49,545 bases of DNA, taken from Thalassobacillus cyri. Lineage in GTDB: Bacteria; Bacillota; Bacilli; Bacillales; Halobacillaceae. The number at the start of each line of letters is the position of its first letter. Position 1 is the first letter of the stretch. Under the pieces are notes generated by a model. The model was not told the origin of the DNA and did no database searches. It worked only from the letters and a program-made list of their open reading frames with translations. The position numbers and the translations under genes are program-made. The stretch is taken from contig NZ_FNQR01000028.1 in the NCBI RefSeq assembly GCF_900107755.1, positions 1 through 49,545 of the forward strand. Reading direction: 5' to 3'. Positions 1-8,611 of this stretch are shown here, in pieces.

Positions 1-551
1 CCTAATACAGTTAGGAAACGCAACGCGTCCCTTTATTTACCTTAAATTTGAATAAAAGGAATAACTTGATTGATGAATGTAAAATAAAAAAATTTAAAGT
101 GTTAAAAACGATTTATAACCCTTGGTGTATCAACATTTCCGGAGGGAGTCTCGCCGTTTCCCTGCCCATCCAACCAGTTTTGTATTAAACGGACCCTTCA
201 ATAGGAGAAAGAATGTACCTGAAACCTCAACTTGACGCATTTACAAAGGAAATGAAGGTGCCAAAGTCTTCTTTCTATCATCATGAGCGGTTTCCACAAA
301 TGAGATTTCGATAACTTCCTATGACAAGGAGCGTAGGGAAACGGTGAGACTCCTCGAAAATGCTACGCATTTCCTTCGCGCGTGGGTTAAGTCAAGGAGA
401 AAATTCAAAGTCCTGTGGGAGTTGAGTGATAGCTGAGGCCCCGCAAGGCGAAGCCTGAGGAGACTCAGCACACGCTCACGGAAAGCGAACTGTTTCCCGG
501 AGCCCCTAAACTCCAATATTATCTCGAAATCAAGTCTTCGACTTTTCGGCC
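1..551. repeat. Left copy of 551-bp terminal inverted repeat
   Basis: Bases 1-551 are the reverse complement of 48995-49545. The pairing is exactly symmetric (position n pairs with 49546-n), with no gaps and only about five mismatches seen by eye (near 330, 471, 485, 501 and 508). Weaker similarity continues to about 570. The inner part (about 331-520) belongs to a dispersed family also present near 40112-40290. The outermost 15 bases form a small hairpin (CCTAA, 5-base loop, TTAGG). A 65-codon open frame at 319-516 lies wholly inside the repeat and recurs in the other copy; it is most likely spurious. No transposase is present. The stretch to 602 has no gene. Confidence 0.95.
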
Positions 552-602
552 ATTTAGTTGAATAAGTACTTCATTTTTTGAAATTATTCATACTATGACA
601 TC

Positions 603-641
603 AAAAAATCGAGTATAAATCCTTTGTGGCTTTATACTCGA
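603..641 (-). terminator. Rho-independent terminator of the flavodoxin-like gene
   Basis: On the minus strand an 11-bp perfect stem (TCGAGTATAAA/TTTATACTCGA, 11-base loop) is followed by six T. It lies about 60 bases past the stop codon of the gene ending at 700. Confidence 0.75.
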
Positions 642-699
642 CTTGATTACATCTATCAGCCCGAGGGCGTTTTTTATTGAAAAGGGAAGAGTTATAATA

Positions 700-1320
700 T
701 TACGAATCCAGCACGTTTCCAAGGGTAGGAATGGGATGAAACTTGAAAAGTTCAGCAAAATGAACCAAATTATACGTCATTCTTTCAATATTGTTCAGTG
801 CTTTATCATCTCTTGATATATCCACTGCTTCCTCTTGATGGGAATCTATTCTCCCTTCATACGTGGCGTGTGCGTGAGGGGGGATAGCAAACCCTAACAT
901 AGTGAGCTGGTAGAATATTGACTGGGCAGCAGTCCGTCCTCCGTCCTCTTTGGCGCCAGCTACTACCACTCCACCGACTTTATTATAAAAAAGGGATTGT
1001 CCCTTTTGGTTTTTTAACTCTTGATAACCTTGAAGACGTTCCAATATCAAACTGGCGATACTGCTTTTTTCCCCCATAGAAATCGGGGTGCCGATAATCA
1101 TAATGTCAGCTTCTTTGATTTTATTAAAGATAAATGGCCAATCGTCATCACCGTCTAGGCGGTCGGTAATTCCGAAAGAAATATGGAAATCTCTTAAGTG
1201 GATTCGGTTGGTATCGATCTGTTCTTTTTGCAATATTTTGGTTGTCTCGTGAAGCAGCTGTTCTGTTTCACTTGCGACTGTTCCTCGTTTCAATGTTGTA
1301 TTCAAGAGTACAGCTTTCAA
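700..1320 (-). CDS. NADPH-dependent FMN reductase / flavodoxin-fold oxidoreductase
   Basis: 206 residues with a flavodoxin-like fold. A beta strand with an early Leu-Asn-Thr turn (residues 3-8) is followed by an FMN-binding loop of the form GTPISMGEKSS (about 77-87) and a later GGVVVAGAKEDGG segment (about 116-128). Members of this family use NAD(P)H to reduce FMN, quinones or azo and nitro compounds in the cytosol; the substrate here cannot be told. The start is TTG at 1320 with a strong AAAGGAGGG site a few bases upstream. It is monocistronic, divergent from the PRC-barrel gene and followed by its own terminator. Confidence 0.8.
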   Translation of the reverse strand: MKAVLLNTTLKRGTVASETEQLLHETTKILQKEQIDTNRIHLRDFHISFGITDRLDGDDDWPFIFNKIKEADIMIIGTPISMGEKSSIASLILERLQGYQELKNQKGQSLFYNKVGGVVVAGAKEDGGRTAAQSIFYQLTMLGFAIPPHAHATYEGRIDSHQEEAVDISRDDKALNNIERMTYNLVHFAELFKFHPIPTLGNVLDS

Positions 1321-1476
1321 CTTTTTCCCTCCTTTCGTCAGCTTTCCTACTGTGATTATACCTGTTCTTTAATACAGATAAACCAAAGCTGAAAACTTAC
1401 CAGCTTTTAGTTTCACTCTTTTCTGTTACGGGAAAATACTTGTAAACAAGCAGTCTGACTAAAGGAGTGATTATAC

Positions 1477-2262
1477 ATGCTATACCTTGCAAGCGCGTTA
1501 GAAAACTATAATATCCAGGCTGTAGATGGAGAGCTCGGGAAGGTGAAAGACTTATATTTTGATGATAATAAATGGACGATTCGCTATTTAGTGGCTGACA
1601 CAAGAAAGTGGCTGCCAGGAAAAAAAGTGGTCGTTTCCCCATCTGGGGTGGAGATGATAAACACAGAAGAAAAAGTCATTCACGTTAAGAATAAGAAAGA
1701 GGACATCAGAGATAATGCAACCCTTGAGGAAAAGCAAGAATTTTCCTATGATAAGGAAGTTGAATTATCGGATACCTTTGGGTGGAAACAATATTGGAGT
1801 GGAGAGTTTCTCTGGGGCGGATACCTTACGCCGCTTGATCCTATGGAGGAGCCAGTAAGAACCGCTGAGCCAGCAGGTACAGAAGAGCCGCCGATCAATG
1901 ATAACGTCCATGGCAGCAACCATAAACTACGAAGTATCGAAAACATTAAAGGTGAGTTCCAACATGGGGTTGTGCATGGGGATAATGGTAAAATCGGTTA
2001 TATCAAAGATATACTCATTGATGATGAGACTTGGAGAATCAGATATTTCATTGTTGATACCAGTGAGTGGTCAACAAATGTAAGAGTATTAATTTCCCCG
2101 GACTGGCTGCAGTCTATAGATTGGGTGGACAAAGATTTCTATATTGATTTAAAACTGGAATCCATCGAAGAAGGCCCTAATTATGAAAAAGACCGGGAAG
2201 TAACAAAAGAGCTCGAGGAAAAGATTTATGAAAAATATCGCAAAGAACCTTATTGGAAGTAA
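1477..2262 (+). CDS. Tandem PRC-barrel domain protein
   Basis: 261 residues with two PRC-barrel repeats (about 1-75 and 145-225). Each has the pattern of a glycine-containing turn, KIKD/KVKD, a D-D-x-x-W-x-I-R-Y strand and a D-T-x-x-W segment. The linker (about 80-145) is rich in acidic residues, Pro and Trp. PRC-barrels occur in RimM, photosynthetic reaction centre H subunits and many stress-linked small proteins. The role here is unknown. No signal peptide or membrane segment is seen, so it is probably cytosolic. The ATG start has an AAAGGAGTGA site 8 bases upstream and the gene ends at a clear terminator. Confidence 0.8.
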   Translation: MLYLASALENYNIQAVDGELGKVKDLYFDDNKWTIRYLVADTRKWLPGKKVVVSPSGVEMINTEEKVIHVKNKKEDIRDNATLEEKQEFSYDKEVELSDTFGWKQYWSGEFLWGGYLTPLDPMEEPVRTAEPAGTEEPPINDNVHGSNHKLRSIENIKGEFQHGVVHGDNGKIGYIKDILIDDETWRIRYFIVDTSEWSTNVRVLISPDWLQSIDWVDKDFYIDLKLESIEEGPNYEKDREVTKELEEKIYEKYRKEPYWK

Positions 2263-2278
2263 TGGGAATATTTGCAAA

Positions 2279-2306
2279 AAGCCCTGCCGTTTGGTAGGGC
2301 TTTTTT
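2279..2306 (+). terminator. Terminator after PRC-barrel gene
   Basis: A 10-bp stem (AAGCCCTGCC/GGTAGGGCTT with one G-U pair, loop GTTT) is followed by a T run. The rest of the 320-base gap to sigI holds only the sigI promoter region and A/T-rich DNA. Confidence 0.85.
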
Positions 2307-2526
2307 CTTACCTGATACCTGTCCAGAGGTAATAGGTACTATCTTTTGAAATCATCATTTAATAAAATGTAAACAGCCTGTGCTAGATACTGATTCTATA
2401 ATTCGATAAGATAGTCACGTTGAATATAAATAAAATCATAGGTCCCTTAATATAGTTAGGTTATACTTCAGAAATAAGGTTGGTTGAAACATATTTGTAA
2501 CATAAATGAAAAGTTTTTTAATAATT

Positions 2527-2555
2527 ACACCCATAAAATGAAAGACTTTCTCGAA
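2527..2555 (+). promoter_or_regulatory. Possible SigI-type promoter of sigI-rsgI
   Basis: ACACCC followed by an A-rich run (2527-2538) and CGAA (2552-2555) resembles the C-rich -35 and CGAA -10 of SigI promoters, which autoregulate sigI operons. The -35 is imperfect (ACACCC rather than ACCCCC) and the spacing is slightly long, so the match is tentative. It lies 28 bases upstream of the sigI start. Confidence 0.35.
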
Positions 2556-2583
2556 ATTACTTAATAGCTGGAGGTGGTAAAGG

Positions 2584-3324
2584 TTGATCAGGAGTCTGTT
2601 TTATAAGAAAACTGACACCTCCCTTAATGAGCAAGTAACATTAGCACAAGCGGGAGACGAAGAAATTCGTAATCACCTATTGAAGCAATATCAACCTTTT
2701 ATCGCCAAAAATGTTTCTGAAGTATGTAAACGGTACATTGACCAAAACAGAGATGATGAATTCAGTATCGGCTTAATGGCATTCAATGAAGCGATTGATT
2801 CCTTTTCCTCCTCCCGAGGAAGCTCGTTCCTATCCTTTGCGCGGCTGGTCATCAAGCGTAAGGTGATCGATTTCATCCGGAATGAGCAGCGCCATTTGAT
2901 GGCTGCTTCCCTCGATGAGGACTATGAAAATGATGAACAGATGGAGAACCCATCCGAAATCACAGCGGCTAAAGAGCAATATGAACGTCAGACAGAGGCA
3001 TGGTATAGACGAGAAGAAATCAAAGATTTCCAAATTAAATTGAAGCAGTACAAGCTTTCTTTCAAGGAACTTACCGATGTTTCACCCCAGCATCGCGACG
3101 CCCGTGAGTCAGCAATACGGGTAGCGAGGCTGATATATGAAGATGAGGCATTGAGGGAGAAAGTATTGAAAAAAGGCAGACTGCCAATCAAGGATCTTGT
3201 CGATCGTGTTGATGTCAGTAAAAAAACGCTGGAACGGAATCGTAAATTCATTTTAGCGATGGTCATCATCTTGAGTGAAGAATATGTGTACCTCCAAGAC
3301 TATATTAAGGGGGTGGGGTTGTGA
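2584..3324 (+). CDS. sigI: RNA polymerase sigma factor SigI
   Basis: 246 residues, the usual length of SigI. The N-terminal part (about 1-110) contains the sigma-2-like segment with ARLVIKRKVIDFIRNEQRH; the C-terminal SigI-specific DNA-binding region includes KKTLERNRKFILAMVIILS (about 215-233). In Bacillus SigI responds to heat and cell-wall stress (mreBH and lytE are known targets); in some clostridia it answers polysaccharides. It is held inactive by RsgI, encoded next. Start is TTG at 2584 behind GGAGGTGG. Its stop overlaps the GTG start of rsgI (GTGA), indicating translational coupling. Confidence 0.93.
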   Translation: MIRSLFYKKTDTSLNEQVTLAQAGDEEIRNHLLKQYQPFIAKNVSEVCKRYIDQNRDDEFSIGLMAFNEAIDSFSSSRGSSFLSFARLVIKRKVIDFIRNEQRHLMAASLDEDYENDEQMENPSEITAAKEQYERQTEAWYRREEIKDFQIKLKQYKLSFKELTDVSPQHRDARESAIRVARLIYEDEALREKVLKKGRLPIKDLVDRVDVSKKTLERNRKFILAMVIILSEEYVYLQDYIKGVGL

Positions 3325-4481
3325 GAAAAGGGATTGTCATGGAACACCACCGTGGCTATACCATCGTACTTACCGAATTCGGTACCCTTCTTAAAGCAAA
3401 ACCACTGAACGATGTAGAAGTTGGAATGGAGACCAGTTTCGAACTTTTACCGGAGAATACTGGGTTAGCAGCGCTATTCCAGTGGAGAAAGCAGCAGGCA
3501 CAATTAAGAATCATTGCCATAGCAACAGCATTGCTGATAGCGTTATTTCCGCTTTATTCATGGTATGACAGCAACCAGGCTTATGCTTATGTCAATGTCG
3601 ACATTAATCCAAGCATTGAATTGGAAATCAATGAGGACCGGGAAGTACTGGATATAACCCCCCATAACGACGAAGCCAGAGAGCTTCTTGAAGATCTTTC
3701 AGATTGGAAGCATCAAGCAGCAGGAGATGTCATCCTGCAAATCATTGAATTCAGTGAGCAAAAAGGACTGATGAATGATCTTGATAGTGTACTAGTGGGT
3801 GTTAGTTATTTGAAAGAGGGCATTGCAAGTGATTTTACCGATGAAATTGAAACGTATGTGAGCAAACACGCGGCAACTTTGACTGTAGCAGCTTTCGTCG
3901 TTCCTGAAACGCTCAGAGATAAGGCGAAAGAAAACAAACAATCGGTGAATCGATATATGGCTGAAACATTGTTTGATCCCACCTCGGCAAATACCGATAA
4001 ATCATCCGATCAAGTGCAGCTTGAAGGGGAAGATAAGGACGTTATTCAATCTTTTTATAATAAGAAACAAGACCGCAAGCCATCACAGACGAAAGAAAAC
4101 GATACGACAAAAAATAAAGCATCTAACATTGAAAAAGTAACAGATCCAGGACCTCCCGGCCATGAAAAACAAAAGGAAACCCCCGTAAAGAAGAAAGACG
4201 AACACCCAGGTAAGGGAAAAGGACTGGATAAAAAATCATCCAACAAAAAAGAAACCCCATCGAAAGGGAATGGTCCTCCGGACAAGGTGAAAGAGAAAAA
4301 GCAGCAAGCACCTGGTCACAAAAAGAAGGAGAAGGACTATTCTCCTTCGCGTGCAGATAAACAAAAAAAGGACGATCCTTCCGGTAAAACCAAAATACCT
4401 GGCCAGCAAAAAAAAGATAAAAGCTCGAAAAAGCAGAATGCCGACCCGCCAGGACAGGCGAAAAAAAATAATAAAAAGTGA
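3321..4481 (+). CDS. rsgI: Anti-sigma-I factor RsgI with long basic Pro/Gly-rich tail
   Basis: 386 residues. An N-terminal cytosolic RsgI domain that binds SigI (about 1-55) is followed by one membrane helix (about 62-81). The extracytoplasmic domain begins with the conserved VNVDINPSIELEI; the Asn96-Pro97 bond is the site at which RsgI proteins are known to self-cleave. The last 120 residues are a low-complexity Lys/Pro/Gly/Asp tail with several PPG and PGK motifs, probably disordered and cell-wall facing. There is no carbohydrate-binding module, unlike clostridial RsgIs. Start GTG overlaps sigI by 4 bases. A terminator follows. Confidence 0.9.
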   Translation: MRKGIVMEHHRGYTIVLTEFGTLLKAKPLNDVEVGMETSFELLPENTGLAALFQWRKQQAQLRIIAIATALLIALFPLYSWYDSNQAYAYVNVDINPSIELEINEDREVLDITPHNDEARELLEDLSDWKHQAAGDVILQIIEFSEQKGLMNDLDSVLVGVSYLKEGIASDFTDEIETYVSKHAATLTVAAFVVPETLRDKAKENKQSVNRYMAETLFDPTSANTDKSSDQVQLEGEDKDVIQSFYNKKQDRKPSQTKENDTTKNKASNIEKVTDPGPPGHEKQKETPVKKKDEHPGKGKGLDKKSSNKKETPSKGNGPPDKVKEKKQQAPGHKKKEKDYSPSRADKQKKDDPSGKTKIPGQQKKDKSSKKQNADPPGQAKKNNKK

Positions 4482-4488
4482 TTTATCA

Positions 4489-4521
4489 GCCGTGAGTGCT
4501 CTTGGAGTCTCACGGTTTTTT
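4489..4521 (+). terminator. Terminator of sigI-rsgI
   Basis: CCGTGAG/CTCACGG stem with a 12-base loop, then six T, immediately after the rsgI stop. Confidence 0.8.
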
Positions 4522-4711
4522 GCATGTATGGCAGGACTTCAGAATAAATATAATAGAGGACAAGCAATTACATATATCTATTATTCTGAGAAAATAGTAT
4601 ACTAATATACTGGAATCTATTTGTAAAATATAGCACTTATATGAAACTTTCAGCAGGTGAGGTCGTAAGACTATAGTGACAAAAATTATAAGCAGAATCA
4701 GGGGGAGAACT

Positions 4712-6343
4712 ATGAGTTACAACCAAAGAAGAAATGGTGCAGGCAGGGGAAAGGGCAGTATCAAAAGCTGGGTGTTTATTGTTTTAACGGTAGTGATCGT
4801 AGCTGGCATCGGTGCGACAGCTTTCGGTATGCTGAAGAACAAAAATCCGATGACACGTTATTTGACCGCTGAGCAGAATACGATAGAAAAACAGATGACG
4901 TTCATGGATAGTCAGTCAGAGCAGATGGAACAATTGGAAGAGAAGATGATGGGGAATGGATTCCGTAGTAACTCCACTATTACTGCTGATTTTAACCTGG
5001 AGGATGGAGCGCAATCGTTTGGTGCCATGCTCCCGATGATTAAAGGAATGGTGTCCTCCTCGAAAATCGAGACAGAACAAAGGATGGATCCTGACACAAA
5101 GGAAACGTTCCTGGCATTTGATCTTTTATTGCAGGGACAAAGCTTAGGAAATGCAGAGTTATATCAAAATGAAACGAATGCCGCGTTGAAAGTACCATTT
5201 TTATATGAAAGTTATTTCACTTTGCCAAATGACCAATTTGGGGAATTTTTACGGAAAAACGGGGAAGTAACTGTTGGGATGGAAAAACTGCCCAACCTTG
5301 CTGACTACCAATCGGCGACACTGACACGTGATGAATTGGATGAAATTGCAGAAGATTATGTAACTACTTTAATTAAAGAATTGGATAAAGAACAGTTCAA
5401 GATGGAAAATGGGGTAGCCTATGAAGGCAGCAAGTTCGATAAAGTGACCCTTACCCTGTCTGAAGCCGAAACGAAAGAGATCTTGAAAGTCATGCTTGAA
5501 AAATTGAAGAATGATGATCGTATTTGGGATATGGTAGAGGCGCAGATGAACATGAATATGGCTGCTGGTAATATCGAGGATGGCAAGGCTTCTGTCGAGG
5601 AGTTGGAAAAAGAAGTAGATAACCTGGAGCTCCCTGATGGATTCAAGCTGGAAGCTTACCTCGATGGAGACGTTGTCGCTTATCGAGATATCAATTTCAA
5701 AGTAAGTCATAAAGAAGCAGATGAAACAGCAGCATTTGCTATCCATACGGGTTATTCCGAGGAAAATGAGGATACTTATACCTCGACGATGGAGATGAAT
5801 GTCGTATCTTCTACGGATGAAGAAGCCATGTCATTTACATTTGAAGAAAAAGGAAAGAAAAGTGGAGAAGAACTTCATTTCGATCACAATATTTCTCTTA
5901 AGCTGGAAGAAGCAGGAGGACCTTCCACCATCGGAGCCAATCTTTCTTCTGTGATAAAGGACAATACGACAGAGATGACGTTCGATGTGATGATGGAAGG
6001 TGCAATGTTTGCAGGAGGACCTGTTCCTGAAATCGGTGGTTATTTCAATACTGAAACAGAAGTGGATGGGTCTGCTGCGAATCAAAAGATGGATCTTGGC
6101 ATTGAGTTCGCTATGGAGGATCCGATGACGGGTTCAATAAGCGGGATGGTGGAATTCCATATCGATACAGATACGGAATTCACCAATGACCTGCAATTCC
6201 CTTCACTTGACGATAGGGACACAGTTAATGTCATGGAAACTTCGGATCAGGAAATGGAAGAAATTATGATGGAGGTTCAAATGAATCTTCAAAGCTATTA
6301 TCAAAATATGTTCGGAAACCTTGGAGGCCTTGGCGCCTTTTAA
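4712..6343 (+). CDS. Membrane-anchored extracytoplasmic protein, DUF6583-like
   Basis: 543 residues from the ATG at 4712, which has GGGGGAG four bases upstream; an upstream in-frame start at 4676 has no good site. A short basic, Gly-rich cytosolic N-terminus (NQRRNGAGRGKG) precedes one membrane helix (about 19-40). The remainder is a large Met- and acidic-rich extracytoplasmic domain beginning TRYLTAEQNTIEK, an arrangement I associate with DUF6583 proteins of Bacillaceae; that family name is from memory. The function is unknown. It is the first gene of a unit with two ABC-2 permeases and an ATPase, so it may be an accessory or substrate-handling partner of that exporter. Confidence 0.65.
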   Translation: MSYNQRRNGAGRGKGSIKSWVFIVLTVVIVAGIGATAFGMLKNKNPMTRYLTAEQNTIEKQMTFMDSQSEQMEQLEEKMMGNGFRSNSTITADFNLEDGAQSFGAMLPMIKGMVSSSKIETEQRMDPDTKETFLAFDLLLQGQSLGNAELYQNETNAALKVPFLYESYFTLPNDQFGEFLRKNGEVTVGMEKLPNLADYQSATLTRDELDEIAEDYVTTLIKELDKEQFKMENGVAYEGSKFDKVTLTLSEAETKEILKVMLEKLKNDDRIWDMVEAQMNMNMAAGNIEDGKASVEELEKEVDNLELPDGFKLEAYLDGDVVAYRDINFKVSHKEADETAAFAIHTGYSEENEDTYTSTMEMNVVSSTDEEAMSFTFEEKGKKSGEELHFDHNISLKLEEAGGPSTIGANLSSVIKDNTTEMTFDVMMEGAMFAGGPVPEIGGYFNTETEVDGSAANQKMDLGIEFAMEDPMTGSISGMVEFHIDTDTEFTNDLQFPSLDDRDTVNVMETSDQEMEEIMMEVQMNLQSYYQNMFGNLGGLGAF

Positions 6344-6379
6344 GGGTGTAACTGTTCCGGATAGATAGGAGGATCGGTT

Positions 6380-7573
6380 GTGCAAAGCATCTCGCTGCTA
6401 TTACTAGAAATCAGAGCGGCTGCCAGACGGCCGCTCCTTCTTTTTGTTTGTTTACTTGGACCTTTTCTATTGCTTGGATTCCTTGGCTATGCCTTGAGCG
6501 GGTTTGTGGAAGAAGATAATGCAAACATTGTAGTTTCGATAGTCGACCATGATCAGACCTTTGAAACAAAGTCATTGATCAATCAACTCCAGGATGATGA
6601 AACACTGGCCCAACAGCTTGAATTTGAAGGGATGAAAATGCCCCAAGCTGAACAGGAACTGCAATCTGGCAATGGGACAGGTGTTGTAATCATTCCAGAA
6701 GGGTTTACTGCTGATTTGCGAAACGGTACTAATACCCCGATTGAAGTATGGCTGGATGACCAGCAGCCTATCGAATCAGGTGTCCTGCGATTATTGCTGG
6801 ACAGTGCAGCTAGCTACATTTCTGCCGCACAAAGTGGAGTAAACGCGGTGTACGATTCTGTTATCGAGCCAATGGATCATTCCAGTAACCGCCAGCAGTT
6901 ATTACAGCAGGTGATCGTTACATTCACTCTGGAGGCACTCGATCGAAATGACTTATTCGATACAAATACTGTGGAGCGTGGGACTAAGATTGGATGGGAA
7001 AGGCATGGGGCCATGGCTGTTTGGATGCTTGGTGCGTGGCTGGCGTTGGGCTTGTTCATCACTTCAAGGCAGTCGATTTTACATGGAGGTGTCAGTGATC
7101 GTCTGCGTACCATGAATCTAGGAAGAAGTCACATCCATATTACCCAGGTTGTCTTGTACACTTTTTTCCTGTTTATTGCTAATGAAACTTTCTTTTTAGC
7201 ATATGGCATCTATGACCAGGAGACGCTTCAAGGGGGGGATTTTCATTTGCTGTTGCTGACTCATGCGTTTCTTCAAGCAGCATTAGCAGCCTTTTTACTT
7301 GCTTTAAACAGCAGGAAAGGACAAGCGGGATTGTGGTATGTCCTACTGGCGCTTCCGTTGCTGATGGCAAGCGGTATTTTAATTCCTGCCAGCTATCTGC
7401 CTCAATGGCTTAGTGACATTACTATGTTTTTACCCTGGCCCCATATTTATCAAGGCCTGCAGCAGCCATCGTCTGGCTTCCTGATCGTACCCGCTGGATT
7501 CGGTCTTGCATTGTTTATAACAGGCGGGCTTATCAATCAGAAGGTGGAGAAGCATTATGGTTACCCAGCTTAG
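6380..7573 (+). CDS. ABC-2 type transporter permease (first of pair)
   Basis: 397 residues. An N-terminal membrane helix (about 15-38) is followed by a roughly 180-residue extracytoplasmic domain and a C-terminal block of five or six helices, the architecture of ABC-2 (YhgE/DrrB-like) exporters. Start GTG at 6380 follows AGGAGGA. It overlaps the next permease gene by 17 bases. With 7557-8591 and the ATPase at 8612 it forms a heterodimeric exporter; the substrate is not evident. Confidence 0.82.
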   Translation: MQSISLLLLEIRAAARRPLLLFVCLLGPFLLLGFLGYALSGFVEEDNANIVVSIVDHDQTFETKSLINQLQDDETLAQQLEFEGMKMPQAEQELQSGNGTGVVIIPEGFTADLRNGTNTPIEVWLDDQQPIESGVLRLLLDSAASYISAAQSGVNAVYDSVIEPMDHSSNRQQLLQQVIVTFTLEALDRNDLFDTNTVERGTKIGWERHGAMAVWMLGAWLALGLFITSRQSILHGGVSDRLRTMNLGRSHIHITQVVLYTFFLFIANETFFLAYGIYDQETLQGGDFHLLLLTHAFLQAALAAFLLALNSRKGQAGLWYVLLALPLLMASGILIPASYLPQWLSDITMFLPWPHIYQGLQQPSSGFLIVPAGFGLALFITGGLINQKVEKHYGYPA

Positions 7574-8591
7574 ACTGCAACTCTTCCGGATGATGCTACG
7601 TTGGAAAAGCCTGCTGTTTCTATTTTTATTCCCCTTGGTAATTGTGACGGGCCTTTATCCTATCCTCTCTGTCACTGTATCGGGGACTCAAATCCCCATA
7701 GCATGGGTGGATCAGGATAACTCGGAGTTTTCTCAGCTGGTTTATGATCGTCTGCAAGAAAATGAACGTCTTAACATAAAGCCTCTTAACCAGGAAGAAG
7801 CGGGAAGACAAGTGCAAACTGGAGAAGTAGAGGCTGTGTTTCTTATCGAAGCTGGTTTTGAGGAACAACTAAAAACTGGAGAAACAGGTGAAATCATCAA
7901 CTGGATCCGATCAGAGGCTTCTACCCTTGATGCTTTTGCGAAAGAAAAGATTGCATCCGAAGCGGTCAGGGTGATGCTCAACAGTAAAGCAGCCCAATTC
8001 GTTGCTGATCGACAAGGGGAGGAAGCCTGGGAAGGAACGTTCAAACGTGCAGATAGTTACTGGGTACCTGAACCTCTTTTTCAAATGGAATTCAAGTGGA
8101 AAAGAGGGGTGGAAAAGCAGGGTGGTGCTGCCCTCCCATTATCAGTACAAGGAATGATTTCCTTCTTGCTTTTATATGTAATGGGGGTTACCGCTTACTT
8201 ATATCGACAATGGTTCGAAGACAAAAAAACAGGTTTATTGGAACGGATAAGATTGAGTACCGGGCATGTATATTACTATTATGGCGCCTGGTTGCTGATC
8301 CAGTTCGCCTTATTGATAAGTGTCACTTTGTTTGTATTTGCACTGATGGTACCTGTTTTTCATGTAACTTGGAGTTTACTGACACCCTGGATGCTGCAAT
8401 TGATGGTAATCATAAGTATTGTCCATGTATTTTTGTTCATGATGGCAATTACACTGAGAAGCTCCGGGTTATTTTTTAGTATCTGTGCGAGTATTATTCT
8501 GGCCTCGTTTCTTTTAGGAGGCATTCCTTTAGAAAGCCTGGATGGTTTTAGGATTGGAAAGTGGCTTCCGCACGGTTGGTTGTTTGATTAA
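7557..8591 (+). CDS. ABC-2 type transporter permease (second of pair)
   Basis: 344 residues with the same plan as the preceding gene: an N-terminal helix (about 17-38), an extracytoplasmic domain to about 195 and then helices to the C-terminus. ATG at 7557 overlaps the upstream gene by 17 bases, with GGTGGAGAAGC just before it. The pair with divergent sequences suggests a heterodimer. The C-terminus is shorter than in the first permease (it ends PHGWLFD), so the final helix may be missing. Confidence 0.8.
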   Translation: MVTQLRLQLFRMMLRWKSLLFLFLFPLVIVTGLYPILSVTVSGTQIPIAWVDQDNSEFSQLVYDRLQENERLNIKPLNQEEAGRQVQTGEVEAVFLIEAGFEEQLKTGETGEIINWIRSEASTLDAFAKEKIASEAVRVMLNSKAAQFVADRQGEEAWEGTFKRADSYWVPEPLFQMEFKWKRGVEKQGGAALPLSVQGMISFLLLYVMGVTAYLYRQWFEDKKTGLLERIRLSTGHVYYYYGAWLLIQFALLISVTLFVFALMVPVFHVTWSLLTPWMLQLMVIISIVHVFLFMMAITLRSSGLFFSICASIILASFLLGGIPLESLDGFRIGKWLPHGWLFD

Positions 8592-8611
8592 AGCTGGATG
8601 GAGGGGTGCAT

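Noticed and set aside
319-516. 65-codon frame on the minus strand, repeated at 49030-49227
   Set aside because: It lies wholly inside the dispersed repeat, has no ribosome binding site and covers palindromic arms; more likely a by-product of the repeat than a protein gene.
5369-5746. 125-codon minus-strand frame
   Set aside because: It lies opposite the DUF6583-like gene, is Phe/Ile-rich with no domain or binding site; a shadow frame.
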